In this document: in pieces, positions 1-8,673 of the stretch
How positions within the stretch are numbered: position 1 is the stretch's first letter
Layout of the letters: each line of letters begins with the position of its first letter
DNA from: Treponema sp.
Lineage (GTDB): Bacteria; Spirochaetota; Spirochaetia; Treponematales; Breznakiellaceae
DNA length: 53,967 nucleotides
Assembly (NCBI GenBank): GCA_031257195.1
Contig: JAIRPD010000082.1
Location: forward strand, 1-53,967
Direction of reading: 5' to 3'
The notes under the pieces: generated by a model
What the model was told of the DNA's origin: nothing
The model's database searches: none
What the model saw: only the letters and a program-made list of their open reading frames with translations
Position numbers and translations under genes: made by a program

Positions 1-21
1 ATTACGCAAATACGGGTAAGA

Positions 22-59
22 AACACTGATTAAATCCTCGATTGGATTTAATCAGTGTT
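22..59. repeat. Perfect 16-bp palindrome inside yoeB relic
   Basis: Two 16-base arms (22-37 and 44-59, AACACTGATTAAATCC and its exact reverse complement) flank a 6-base loop. The element begins exactly where the minus-strand YoeB-like reading frame loses similarity to the family, so it looks like an inserted or expanded palindromic element rather than a terminator. It has no flanking T-run suited to termination of either strand. Confidence 0.8.
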
Positions 60-184
60 GCCTTAGGCAAAACCTGATAAACCAGCCGGTGCTGAATGTT
101 GATTCTGCGTGAATAGGTAGTATCTTCATAGCTTTGCAGCTTTTCATAGGGCGGGGGATTTTGAAAAGGCAGTGTCATCAGATT
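60..184 (-). pseudogene. Txe/YoeB-family toxin remnant
   Basis: A 76-codon minus-strand frame spans about 2-232, but only its middle resembles the YoeB/Txe mRNA interferases: PFQNPPPYEKL, then SRRINIQHRLVYQVL. This is the family's conserved core of about 40 residues (full length usually 80-90). The N-terminal helices are absent. The C-terminal end, which in the family carries basic and catalytic residues followed by a His-Tyr, is replaced by translation of the 22-59 palindrome. No antitoxin gene is visible. I infer an inactive relic of a toxin-antitoxin module. The family assignment rests on motif recognition only. Confidence 0.7.
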
Positions 185-285
185 CCAGAATGGCGCGGTC
201 TGCACCGCGCTGAAAAACCGGGGTGGGTTCACGGGGAACTATCAGGACCTGGTGGAGTAGGTGCGGCAGTTCTTTGACGAAGCCT

Positions 286-377
286 GCCAAAAGGCTTCGC
301 CTTTTGGCTTAGGAGTTTGCGCATGAGCGCAAACTCCACACAATTATTCCGTGGAGTTTTGCCTTTGGTAAAACTCC
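286..377. repeat. Cluster of three perfect hairpins
   Basis: Three adjacent hairpins: arms 286-295/299-308 (10 bp, 3-nt loop), 312-322/327-337 (11 bp, GGAGTTTGCGC arm, 4-nt loop) and 353-360/370-377 (8 bp, GGAGTTTT arm). The last two share the GGAGTTT start, so they look like members of one REP-like family. No intact gene is visible between 185 and 582; the open frames there are translations of these repeats and of GC-rich sequence. Confidence 0.75.
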
Positions 378-582
378 CAGCTATCCGACGCAAACAAGCA
401 AGGATTAGGCGGCCAAACAAGGCCGGATTACCGCCGTACTTCAGCCTTGACCGGCGGCGTTGACCGGCGCGGCGCGCGGGTTTAACACCATCCAGTGTAC
501 GGGCGCTAGACACCGGTAGGTGTGCGGCGCGGACACCGGTACCGCCGCCAACTGGGGGCAGTAAGCAAACAGGGAGCAAACC

Positions 583-904
583 ATGGACCGGAATACGCGT
601 CAGGCCGGGGGAGGGGACAGCGACGGAGGGGATACCCCGAAAACCGTTGCCTCCGAATACCGGTTTACGAACTCCGACGGTTTTACGATGGGCGAAACCA
701 CCGCCGTTAAAACAGCCGGTGGCGCTTTTTTCCTGACCGGCGTATATACCGAAGACGGTGGAACTATTACCGTGTCTTCGTCTAGCGCGAAGTGGGCGTA
801 TTTGTATGACAATACCGGCGAAAAAGGGATCGTATAGTTTTACTCCGGCTCTGTCCGCGGATAGTGTGAGCGAGACCCCGGCTGGGCTCTTTGACGGTCA
901 ATAA
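583..904 (+). pseudogene. Small hypothetical protein, frameshifted near its end
   Basis: The frame starts at ATG 583 after a GGGAG ribosome-binding sequence 7 bases upstream and stops at 837 (84 residues). It is Thr/Gly/Ser-rich with beta-type sequence and shows no recognised domain. Skipping one G of the GGG near 826-828 lets the frame run on through SYSFTPALSADSV to a TAA at 902-904. That continuation has normal protein composition and keeps the beta-rich character, which suggests a one-base indel. It may be the C-terminal remnant of a larger surface protein. Function is unknown, and the gene may be non-functional. Confidence 0.4.
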
Positions 905-1003
905 GACAGCGCGGGGGCGGGCGGGCACACGCCGCGCCTCCGCGATACAAGCTCCGGCGGCAACCTCTGGTTCACACAGATAGCGCGGCCGGCGGTTTTG
1001 TGC

Positions 1004-1017
1004 TACACTCTTCCGGT
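1004..1017 (+). promoter_or_regulatory. lysS -10 element next to start codon
   Basis: TACACT at 1004-1009 lies 8 bases before ATG 1018, with no Shine-Dalgarno sequence between. The position suggests transcription beginning at or very near the start codon. No convincing -35 is seen. Confidence 0.5.
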
Positions 1018-2700
1018 ATGGACGCGACAACCCAGCCCCAGGTTCCGCCGGTTTCCCGCCGGACGGACCGGGCCGCCCACTGGGCGGACGAAACCGCGGA
1101 CAAGGTAATCCGCGAGAAGGGCGAAAAGGCCCTCTATACCTGCGCCTCGGGGATCACCCCCTCGGGGACGGTGCATATCGGCAACTTCCGGGAGATTATC
1201 TCCGTAGACCTGGTAGTCCGGGCGCTGCGGGACCAGGGCCGCCGGACGCGCTTTATCTATTCCTGGGACGACTACGACGTGTTTCGCAAAGTGCCGGCCA
1301 ATATGCCCGGCCAGGAGGAGCTGGAACGCCGCCTGCGTTTCCCCATCACCATGGTCCCCGACCCCTGGGGAAGGGACGAAAGCTACGCCCGGCACCACGA
1401 GGTAGATGTGGAAACCGCGCTGCCCGAGGTAGGAATCTTCCCCGAGTACCTTTACCAGGCAGACAACTACCGTTCTTCCCGGTACGCCGCGGGAATCCGC
1501 CGGGCCCTGGAACACCGGGAGGAACTCAAGAACATCCTGGATACCTTCCGGGACGAGGACCATAAGATTCAGGGAGACTGGTGGCCTATCAGCGCCTTTT
1601 GCGGGGGCTGCGGCCGGGACGAAACGGCCATTGAGGGCTGGGACGGCCAGTGGGAGGTGCGCTACCGCTGCGCCTCCTGCGGCCAGACCGCAGCGGTGGA
1701 TTTGCGGCAGGCGAAGGAGATTAAACTGGGCTGGCGGGTGGACTGGCCCATGCGCTGGGCCTACGAAGGGGTGGACTTTGAGCCCGCCGGCAAGGACCAC
1801 CACAGTCAGGGCGGCTCCTTCGACACCTCCCGGCGGGTATGCAAGGAGGTGTACGGCTGGGACGCGCCGGTAACCTTCCGCTACGACTTTATCGGTATCA
1901 AAGGGACGCCGGGGAAGATGTCCAGCTCCAGGGGCGCGGTAATTGACCTGCGGGATGTGCTGCGGGTCTACACCCCGGAGGTAACCCGCTACCTCTTTGC
2001 CGGCACCCGGCCCAACACGGAGTTTACCATCTCCTTCGACCTGGATGTGATCAAGATCTACGAGGACTACGACCGGACGGAGCGTATTGCCTGGGGGGAC
2101 GAGGCAGCCAAAGACGAGGCGGCGTACCGGCGGGAACGGCGGATCTACGAGCTCTCCCAGCCGGGCGTTGACGGCGAGGGCCGGACAGCCATGCCCGTCG
2201 TCAAGCCCTGGCAGATCCCCTTCCGGCATCTGTGCAACCTTATCCAGATTGCCGACGGGGATATTGACCGGACGGCGGCCGCGCTCCGGGCCGGTCCGGC
2301 GGGCGGCGGCGGGCCGGGGGCGGGCCCCAGCGAAGAGCAGCTTCCCGGCCTCCTGAGCCGGTGCCGCCGGGCCAAGTACTGGGTGGAGGAGTGCGCGCCG
2401 GAGGAGTTCCGCTTCCGGCTGCGGCCGCCGGGGGAGCGCGCGGCGGGCTTGAGCGAACAGGAACTCGCGGGGGTCCGGTTGCTGCGGGACAGGGTGGCGG
2501 CGCGGATTGAGACCTACGACGGCGACAAGTCCCGGGCGGAGGCGATCTACCAATGCGCAACGGACGCCGGTCTGGAGGGAAAGGAGCTTTTCCGGGCCGC
2601 CTACCAGGCGCTGATCGGCAAAGACCAGGGCCCCCGGCTCGCCAGCTTCCTGGGAAGCGTAAGCCGGGACCGGCTGCTGGCTATCCTCGCGGCCTACTAG
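1018..2700 (+). CDS. lysS: Lysyl-tRNA synthetase, class I
   Basis: 560 residues from ATG 1018. An upstream in-frame start at 1000 would place the -10 box inside the gene, so 1018 is preferred. The protein charges tRNA-Lys with lysine in the cytoplasm. Class I signatures are clear: HIGN at residues 53-56 and KMSSS at 300-304, with the substrate region SWDDYDVFRKVP between them. A four-cysteine zinc-finger-like insert (CGGCG and CASCG) lies around residues 200-222. Class I LysRS is typical of archaea, spirochetes and some alphaproteobacteria, and is one of the best lineage clues in the window. The helical C-terminal anticodon-binding half carries a Gly/Pro-rich linker near residues 424-437. The gene is monocistronic and probably leaderless. 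Confidence 0.96.
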   Translation: MDATTQPQVPPVSRRTDRAAHWADETADKVIREKGEKALYTCASGITPSGTVHIGNFREIISVDLVVRALRDQGRRTRFIYSWDDYDVFRKVPANMPGQEELERRLRFPITMVPDPWGRDESYARHHEVDVETALPEVGIFPEYLYQADNYRSSRYAAGIRRALEHREELKNILDTFRDEDHKIQGDWWPISAFCGGCGRDETAIEGWDGQWEVRYRCASCGQTAAVDLRQAKEIKLGWRVDWPMRWAYEGVDFEPAGKDHHSQGGSFDTSRRVCKEVYGWDAPVTFRYDFIGIKGTPGKMSSSRGAVIDLRDVLRVYTPEVTRYLFAGTRPNTEFTISFDLDVIKIYEDYDRTERIAWGDEAAKDEAAYRRERRIYELSQPGVDGEGRTAMPVVKPWQIPFRHLCNLIQIADGDIDRTAAALRAGPAGGGGPGAGPSEEQLPGLLSRCRRAKYWVEECAPEEFRFRLRPPGERAAGLSEQELAGVRLLRDRVAARIETYDGDKSRAEAIYQCATDAGLEGKELFRAAYQALIGKDQGPRLASFLGSVSRDRLLAILAAY

Positions 2701-2843
2701 GACCGCGCCGAAACCAGGGCTCCACCGCCCGGAAAAGCCGCCCGCCGGGGCGGGGCAATCCGCCTTGGAAGGGAGCCGCGGGCCGGGCGGAAGCGGGATG
2801 GCGGACCGGTTTGCGCCGTCTTTTGTAACGGCCCAAAAGCGTG

Positions 2844-2855
2844 TATACTCCCCCC
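2844..2855 (+). promoter_or_regulatory. argA-like gene: -10 box six bases from ATG
   Basis: TATACT at 2844-2849 is followed by six C residues and then ATG 2856. There is no ribosome-binding sequence, giving perfect leaderless geometry. A TTTTGT stretch about 17 bases upstream is a possible weak -35. Confidence 0.6.
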
Positions 2856-4247
2856 ATGAGCCACACTCCCTCCGGCGGCGTCTCCCAGATGGACCTGGTC
2901 CGGGAGGCCTTTCATTATCAAAGCCGTTTCGCCGGCTCCACCATGGTCTTTAAGATCGACTTTCCCCTGACCGCGGAGCCGGCCTTTCCCTCCCTGATGC
3001 GGGACTTGGCCTTGCTGGCCCAGACCGGTTTCCGGGTGGTGGTGGTTCCCGGCGCCAAGGAATGGATTGACGCGGTTTTGACGGAGTACGGCGTGGTATC
3101 CCAGTATGTCCCCTCGGAGGTTCACGGCCCCCTCCGGGTTACCGGCGCGAAGGCTATCGGCTTCGTGGAAATGGCCGCCTTCCACGTGGCCACCCGCTTT
3201 ATGACCGCCCTTTCGGCGAACCGCCGGGACTCCGTGGTGGGAAACTTTGTCCGGGCCCGGGGGCTGGGGGTAATCGCGGGCCGGGATATGGAGAACACGG
3301 GCCGGGTGGAAAAGATACTGATTAAGCCTATGGGGAGGGTTCTCGATCTGGGGATGATCCCGGTTCTTCCCTGTATCGGCTGGGGGCCCTCCGGCAGACC
3401 CTACAATGTACCCAGCGACGAGATAGCCCTGGCGGCGGCGGCGGCCCTGGGGGCGGTTAAGCTGTTTGTGGTGTCCGCGGGGAAGGGCCTTGCCGGCGGC
3501 GGTTTGAGGATTCCCCCGGGGGTGGAGACCGGCGGTGAGGGCCGGATTGTGCGGCTTACTCCCCGGGAGGCGGAGGCGGTGCTGGAGCTGAACGCCGCGG
3601 CTGCCCCGGACGGCCGGGAACCGCCGGAGGGCCCGGTGGACGGCGCCGCCCTGACGGGACTGCGGCTGGCTGTGGCGGCCTCCCGGGCGGGGGTAGAGCG
3701 GGTGCATATCATCGACGGCCGGGAGGAAGGGGCGGTTTTGCGGGAACTCTTTTCTAACCTGGGGGCGGGGACCATGGTGTACGCCGACGAGTACGAGGCG
3801 ATCCGGCCCCTGAAAACGGCGGATATACCGGATGTGCTGCGGTTCATGGAGCCCCTGATGCGGCGGGGTGTGCTGGTTCGCCGGACGGCGGAGGATATTC
3901 AGGAAAGGAAGGAGGATTACCGCGTGTTTGGCATAGACGGCCAGGCCCACGCCTGCGGCGCCCTGCATCGCTGGGATGACGCCCCGGGCCCGGACCAGGG
4001 GGAGATTGCCGCCGTGGCGGTGGACAGCGCCTACGCCGACATGGGTCTGGGAAGCCGCCTTGTCCGGTTCCTTATTAATAAGGCCGCGAAGGAGGGGCTT
4101 CGCCGGGTGTTTGTCCTGACCACCGCTACCCAGGACTGGTTCGAGGCCCTGGGGTTCAGGGAGAGCGGCGTGGATACCCTGCCCGCGTCCCGGCGAAAAA
4201 CGTACAACCCGGAACGGAAAAGCAAGGTCTTTGCCCTGGATTTGTAG
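2856..4247 (+). CDS. argA: N-acetylglutamate synthase-like (kinase fold + GNAT)
   Basis: 463 residues. The N-terminal two thirds resemble the amino-acid-kinase fold (VVVVPGAKEWIDAVL near residue 60, later LGMIPVLPCIGWGPSG), and residues from about 310 form a GNAT acetyltransferase (IAAVAVDSAYADMGLGSRLVRFLINKA, the acetyl-CoA loop). This two-domain order matches ArgA-type N-acetylglutamate synthases, which make the first intermediate of arginine synthesis from glutamate and acetyl-CoA. The Ala/Gly-rich stretch at about 200-260 is typical of this GC-rich genome. The GTG at 2841 would give five extra residues but overlaps the -10 box, so ATG 2856 is preferred. No other arginine gene is nearby, so the role rests on domain order alone. 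Confidence 0.82.
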   Translation: MSHTPSGGVSQMDLVREAFHYQSRFAGSTMVFKIDFPLTAEPAFPSLMRDLALLAQTGFRVVVVPGAKEWIDAVLTEYGVVSQYVPSEVHGPLRVTGAKAIGFVEMAAFHVATRFMTALSANRRDSVVGNFVRARGLGVIAGRDMENTGRVEKILIKPMGRVLDLGMIPVLPCIGWGPSGRPYNVPSDEIALAAAAALGAVKLFVVSAGKGLAGGGLRIPPGVETGGEGRIVRLTPREAEAVLELNAAAAPDGREPPEGPVDGAALTGLRLAVAASRAGVERVHIIDGREEGAVLRELFSNLGAGTMVYADEYEAIRPLKTADIPDVLRFMEPLMRRGVLVRRTAEDIQERKEDYRVFGIDGQAHACGALHRWDDAPGPDQGEIAAVAVDSAYADMGLGSRLVRFLINKAAKEGLRRVFVLTTATQDWFEALGFRESGVDTLPASRRKTYNPERKSKVFALDL

Positions 4248-4275
4248 GTCCCCTGCCCTGGTTGGTTTACCGCTG

Positions 4276-4310
4276 TTTACTTTTTTCCTCCCCTGGGCTA
4301 TTATTCTTCC
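4276..4310 (+). promoter_or_regulatory. Promoter of plsC-like gene, leaderless geometry
   Basis: TTTACT (4276-4281), a 17-base spacer, TATTAT (4299-4304), six bases, then GTG 4311. There is no Shine-Dalgarno sequence. Confidence 0.6.
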
Positions 4311-5147
4311 GTGACCGTAAAACCGCCCCCCCCCCCCGGTCCTTACACGCCGGACCTGGGGATTCAGTACCCGGCGAGGACCGACGCCCACATGATAGAG
4401 ATCCAGGGGACCCCGCCGGTTATTGACGAGAACTATCCTTACCTGGACAAGTCTCTGTTCTTCAGGCTGATGAGTACCCTGTCGTACCTGGCTATGTGGA
4501 CCGCCGCCTTTGTGGCTTGTCATGTCCGCTTTGCCCTAAGAATCGAGGGCCGGCGGCTTTTGAGGAAACACCGGAAGCTTTTTAAAAACGGGGCTATGAC
4601 GGTGTCGAACCATGTTCTGTTTTGGGACTTTGTCTGCGTTTGCCAGGCGGTCCGTTACCACCGTCTGCACTTTCCCGCCTGGCCGGGAAATCTGGGGGGG
4701 CCGCAGCGGAACCTGATTCGCTGGACCGGGGGTATTCCTATACCGGAGGGTATCCACGCTTTTAAGTACTTTCTCCAGGCCTTTGACGAACTCCACCTTC
4801 GGAAGAAGTGGTTTCATTCTTTTCCCGAGGGAAGCTGGTGGAACTACCATCAGCCTATCCGGCCCTTTAAGAAAGGAACGTTTAACCTGGCCTGCCGTTA
4901 CAATATTCCCGTTATTCCCCTGGCCTTTTCATACCGTCCCGCCCGGGGGCTTTACAAGCTTTTTAAGGGGAAGTACCCGCTGATTACCCTGCGGATTGGG
5001 GATCCTATTCTGCCCGATTCCAGCCTGAGCCACTACGACGCGGCCGAAAAGCTCCGGGAGGCGGCTCACCGAAAGATGTGCGAACTGGCGGGAATTACCA
5101 ATAACCCCTATCCCTGTAAAGAAACGAAGATGGGAAACGGGATGTAG
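4311..5147 (+). CDS. 1-acyl-glycerol-3-phosphate acyltransferase-like (PlsC)
   Basis: 278 residues from GTG 4311. It has the acyltransferase HX4D motif (His101 to Asp106 in SNHVLFWDF), the FPEGSWW block near 171-177 that binds the glycerol phosphate, and a hydrophobic segment at about 51-74 for membrane attachment. The expected role is acyl transfer to lysophosphatidate, or to a related acceptor, at the inner membrane. The first 30 residues are unusual: a run of 12 C at 4326-4337 encodes a Pro tract. Loss or gain of one C would shift the frame unless translation begins lower, for example at ATG 4392. The acceptor substrate cannot be told from sequence. Confidence 0.85.
   Translation: MTVKPPPPPGPYTPDLGIQYPARTDAHMIEIQGTPPVIDENYPYLDKSLFFRLMSTLSYLAMWTAAFVACHVRFALRIEGRRLLRKHRKLFKNGAMTVSNHVLFWDFVCVCQAVRYHRLHFPAWPGNLGGPQRNLIRWTGGIPIPEGIHAFKYFLQAFDELHLRKKWFHSFPEGSWWNYHQPIRPFKKGTFNLACRYNIPVIPLAFSYRPARGLYKLFKGKYPLITLRIGDPILPDSSLSHYDAAEKLREAAHRKMCELAGITNNPYPCKETKMGNGM
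4326..4337 (+). repeat. Homopolymeric C12 tract in 5' coding end
   Basis: Twelve consecutive C residues, five codons after the GTG start of the acyltransferase gene. Tracts of this length are prone to replication slippage and to sequencing error. Confidence 0.9.
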
Positions 5148-5274
5148 CCGCCGGTTTTTGTGTCCTTGTTCGCCGCGGGGTATATGTACCGGAGCTTGTT
5201 CTGTCCGCCGCCGAGCGCGGTAACACCGCCGGCGTTGCGCGTAACGTTCCTGTTATGCGCGGTAGCGCCGTACC

Positions 5275-5430
5275 CCATTATTTTTTTATTATTATCGTGG
5301 AACGATTATTTATAAAGCATAAACTGAATATATCATCAATGCTTTTTATAAAAATATTTTTGAAAAATTCTCCTATAATTTTATAAAAAGATACGGTGAA
5401 TTTTCCAAAATTATTGGGTGGTTTTTACCA
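5275..5430. other. AT-rich patch beside integrase relic
   Basis: About 155 bases rich in T and A runs in an otherwise GC-rich window. An imperfect hairpin precedes it (GCGCGTAAC near 5237 against GTTATGCGC near 5252). No ORF or clear site is visible. It abuts the end of an integrase remnant and may mark the edge of a former insertion. Confidence 0.5.
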
Positions 5431-5834
5431 AATATACCATGTTTTGTGGCGGACTATGCGGGTGTAGCGGGCGGTGGTCTTGATAGAGGTGTGGCCCAGG
5501 AGTTCCTGAATGTAGCGGATGATGGTACCGCTTTCAAGGAGATGGGTGGCAAATGCGCGGCGGAGGCTGTGTATTGAGGAGTTTTTTGAATGTTGGCTTT
5601 CATGAGGGCCTGCTCGCAGACGCGCTGGGCCGAACGGATTGACAATGGTTTAGCGGTATCCGCGTCGGGGAAAATCCACCTGGTTATGTCTGTTTTGGTG
5701 TAATAGCGCTTAAATGTATTGATGACCAGGTCTGATAAAATTGTATAGCGATCTTTGCTCACTCTGGTGATAATAGTTTTGCGGCTAAAGTCCACAAATA
5801 TGATGGAACAAGCATACCGCGCCGAAACCGGCAA
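5425..5834 (-). pseudogene. Tyrosine recombinase (integrase) C-terminal relic, frameshifted
   Basis: The upstream frame (start at 5834) reads DFSRKTII then KDRYTILSDLVINTF, typical of the middle of phage-type tyrosine recombinases. At a run of six A (plus-strand T run 5582-5587) the frame breaks. In the -1 frame it continues as [15 protein letters not shown] and [15 protein letters not shown] to TAA at 5425-5427, giving the HxxR motif, the LGH box and the nucleophile Tyr. One more A in the run would restore a single frame. The N-terminal arm and core-binding domains are missing: the first 12 residues do not match. I infer a decayed integrase. Translational slippage on the A run is possible but cannot rescue the missing N-terminus. 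Confidence 0.85.
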
Positions 5835-5883
5835 GGCGCGCTCCCCGCGCCCGCGCCCTTTCTGGTCCGCGGACCCTTTCGCG

Positions 5884-8568
5884 TTAACCGGCGCTGGCCT
5901 GGGGGGCTTTTTTGATCAGAGGCTGGCGCGGGTGAGGAGCGCTTGATGCCGGCGGCGGCGACGACGGCTTTTGGTTTCCCCATTCCAGAAGGCCCCGGCT
6001 TAGGGCGATCCGGATGGCGTCGGCCCTGTTAACGGCGCCCAGTTTTTCATAGATCCGCTTGATCGCGCTTTTGATGGTGTTGGCCGAACGGCTGGAGGAT
6101 TTGGCGATCTCCTCCTGGGTAAAGCCCTGGAAAAGGGCCTCCAGAACCTCGTATTCCTTGTGGGAAAGTTTCGCGAACGGGGAGGGGTGGTTTCCCTTGG
6201 CGGAAAACTGTTCCCTCACGGCGCCCAGTTTTTTCGCGTACACCGATGACAGGTTACGGATCTTTTCCAGAAATTCCTCCGGCGGGCGCGGGTTGGAGCT
6301 GTCGTCTTTGAGGGCCTGGGAAGCGACGGAACGCGTGTCCTTGCCCATTTCGGCAAAGGGAAGCAAAAGCCCGCCGGGTTCCGCGAGAAGCCGGGCTTCT
6401 TCCAGAACGGCGTAGGCCGCCGCCCGCTGCTTCATCTGGTAGAGGCTTACCGCCTCCAAAACTTTTATCTCAATTTTACCCAGAATAAAATGAAGGGCGT
6501 TATGTTTTGTCCGCTTAAGGCTCAGAAGGGTCCCGGCGTAGTTCTTTTCCTGGAAAAAATACCGGGCCTTAACCAGCAGCTCCTGGCCGCGGATAAGACT
6601 GTTGGGACTTTCCTCGTTTTCCACGGTAAGCCAGACGGGGACTCTTTCACATTCCCCTATCTGGGCGTAAAACCAGCCCCAGTATATGTCGTGGTTGGCG
6701 CGGCGGTTCGCGTACTCTTCCTGGTTCAGAATGTCCTGGATTCCCTTCTGGCTTTCACGGATAAGCTCAATATCCCCCTGGAAACAGCCAATCCGCAAAA
6801 GGTAAAAATAGCAGCGGACCTCTATTTCATGCTGATGCCAGGCCCGGGCTTTGACCAGGGATTCCCGGAGAAAATTTTCCGCCCTGTCCATCTCCATTCT
6901 GAACAGGGCCAGTTCCCCCCGGGCCAGTTCTTCCATGCCGTACATACTGCCCCTCAGGCAGGCGGCGGCGTGAGGAATGGCGGCGGTCAGGGCGGCGAAG
7001 TAGCGGTCCATTTCCTTTGGATCCGGCGAAGGCACCCGGCAGACATAGCTTCCCAGGTTGGTGATGGTAAAGGGGCCATCCGCTTCCTCGCCCCATCGAT
7101 CTTTATGATAGTGGGCCTTTTCAAAGTGCGCCGGAAAGGAAAAATCCCCCTCCAAGACCGCGAGAATTTCAGCGAGGAAACCCAGAGTGATATAGCAGTA
7201 AAAAAGCGCCCCCTCCCGGGCCCGGCATGGCGGGCGGGCTTCCTGGGTTTTGATTATCGCCTTAATCCTCTCCACGGTTTCGTTGAGCTTACCGCTGTTT
7301 AAAAGGAAGCGGACCAGGACCACATAAACATCCGCGCGTTCCAAATAGATTTCTTTGGGGAACCGTTCCAGCACCGCCCGAAGCGGGTTCATGGTACTGG
7401 CGGGAAGCCCCAGGGGCAGAGCGTGGCATTGGGCGATTAGTTTTTCGTAGTCCTTGGCCTTTTCGTAGTATAAAATCGCGTCTATCCGCAGATTGTTTCG
7501 GACGCACCAGGCCGCCGCGGCCTGGTACACTTCCTTTTTTTCCTCCTCACTCAGCTCATTCTGAAGTCCCCGCAGGTAGTCCCGGAACAGCCGGTGTATG
7601 CTAAAGACATGGCGGTATTCGTCAAGACGGATGAGGGAGCCAATCTGCTCGATCCTGCGGATCAGGCAGCCCTCTTTCCCGCTGGTGTCGCAGTCGCCTT
7701 CTTGACACCGGGCAAGCTCCCGAATCAATTCCGGCGGGGACTCCTCAATAAGGGCCAGCTTAATAAGAAATTTCCGCAGTTCATCATCCACCCGGGCCAT
7801 GATTTCGCTTTCTATCAGCTTGTACATGTTCAGCCGGATCTGGCTTTCAAAGCCCGCCCCGGATGGTATCTGCATAAAGTGAATCCCCGACAGGTGAACG
7901 GCGAAGGCCCAGCCTTCGGTGTTGTGGTATACCTGGTCGATAGTATCCTGGGGGGCCTTGATCCCTATCATGGCAAAGAAGGCCTCAAGCTCGTCCCTGG
8001 TAAAGCGCAGATCATCCTCGCTGATCGACGCCAGAAGGCCCTTGGAGTAGAGCTTCATCAGGTTGATGGCCAGCTCTTTCCTGGTAATGAGGATTGAGGT
8101 GATACTGGGGAAGGGGATGGCGATGGACCGCTCCAGAAAACGGAGTACCGACTTGTCCTGAATAAGGTGTACATCATCGTACACAAAAACCATCTTTACC
8201 CTGGGGTTCACGTCCGCCAGGGGAATGGCCAGGTACTGCTCGAATTCCCGGTCCGTGGCGGGAAAGCCCTGCTTCGCCAGCCTGCCGGCGCTTTCCCCGT
8301 TGATCATGGAAACGGATTGAATAAAGTTTTCCCAGAAGCGGTCGCTGATGTTGTCCCGTTCGGTCAACTGAATCCATACGGTACGGACCCGGTGTTTTTG
8401 CAGGTAGGTGTATATCCCGTGGGATTTGCCGTATCCCGCGCCGCCGATTACCAGAATCACCGGATAATCCAGGGCTCCGCGGATTTGCTCGTTTATCCGG
8501 GGGCGTTCAAGGTACAAGAGATGCCCCGGTGCCACAGGTCTTGAACTCAGAATGGTCGAATCGTTCAA
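5884..8568 (-). CDS. MalT-like LuxR-family transcriptional regulator
   Basis: 894 residues from a TTG start at 8568 (NDSTILSS follows), with AAAGGG just upstream. The N-terminal STAND-type ATPase has Walker A GGAGYGKS at 42-49 and Walker B VFVYDDVH near 127-134. A long helical, TPR-like middle (about 330-760) follows, and a LuxR-type helix-turn-helix lies at about 800-863 (LSHKEYEVLEALFQGFTQEEIA). Length and order match MalT-type ATP-dependent activators, in which ligand and ATP binding drive oligomerisation and DNA binding. The C-terminal tail of about 30 residues is Pro/Ser-rich. The target genes and inducer are unknown. Divergent regulation is not evident because the gene upstream, cobQ, is on the same strand. 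Confidence 0.9.
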   Translation of the reverse strand: MNDSTILSSRPVAPGHLLYLERPRINEQIRGALDYPVILVIGGAGYGKSHGIYTYLQKHRVRTVWIQLTERDNISDRFWENFIQSVSMINGESAGRLAKQGFPATDREFEQYLAIPLADVNPRVKMVFVYDDVHLIQDKSVLRFLERSIAIPFPSITSILITRKELAINLMKLYSKGLLASISEDDLRFTRDELEAFFAMIGIKAPQDTIDQVYHNTEGWAFAVHLSGIHFMQIPSGAGFESQIRLNMYKLIESEIMARVDDELRKFLIKLALIEESPPELIRELARCQEGDCDTSGKEGCLIRRIEQIGSLIRLDEYRHVFSIHRLFRDYLRGLQNELSEEEKKEVYQAAAAWCVRNNLRIDAILYYEKAKDYEKLIAQCHALPLGLPASTMNPLRAVLERFPKEIYLERADVYVVLVRFLLNSGKLNETVERIKAIIKTQEARPPCRAREGALFYCYITLGFLAEILAVLEGDFSFPAHFEKAHYHKDRWGEEADGPFTITNLGSYVCRVPSPDPKEMDRYFAALTAAIPHAAACLRGSMYGMEELARGELALFRMEMDRAENFLRESLVKARAWHQHEIEVRCYFYLLRIGCFQGDIELIRESQKGIQDILNQEEYANRRANHDIYWGWFYAQIGECERVPVWLTVENEESPNSLIRGQELLVKARYFFQEKNYAGTLLSLKRTKHNALHFILGKIEIKVLEAVSLYQMKQRAAAYAVLEEARLLAEPGGLLLPFAEMGKDTRSVASQALKDDSSNPRPPEEFLEKIRNLSSVYAKKLGAVREQFSAKGNHPSPFAKLSHKEYEVLEALFQGFTQEEIAKSSSRSANTIKSAIKRIYEKLGAVNRADAIRIALSRGLLEWGNQKPSSPPPASSAPHPRQPLIKKAPQASAG

Positions 8569-8589
8569 TTCGTTGACCCTTTACTTTTT

Positions 8590-8595
8590 ATTATA
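8590..8595 (-). promoter_or_regulatory. -10 element of the LuxR gene
   Basis: TATAAT on the minus strand (plus-strand ATTATA), about 21 bases upstream of the TTG start. No good -35 is visible, which fits a regulated promoter. Confidence 0.45.
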
Positions 8596-8673
8596 CCGCG
8601 CGGGCAAGAAAAAAACATACCCGCCATACGAGGTTTAAACCGGCGGCTGCCCCGGACTGGCCGTTAAAGGGTT

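Noticed and set aside
2697-4523. 608-codon minus-strand frame opposite argA
   Set aside because: Shadow of a GC-rich gene; the plus-strand frame has clear kinase and GNAT motifs.
5582-5587. Programmed -1 frameshifting in the integrase at the A6 run
   Set aside because: The N-terminal domains are missing, so even a successful shift would not give a working recombinase; decay is simpler.
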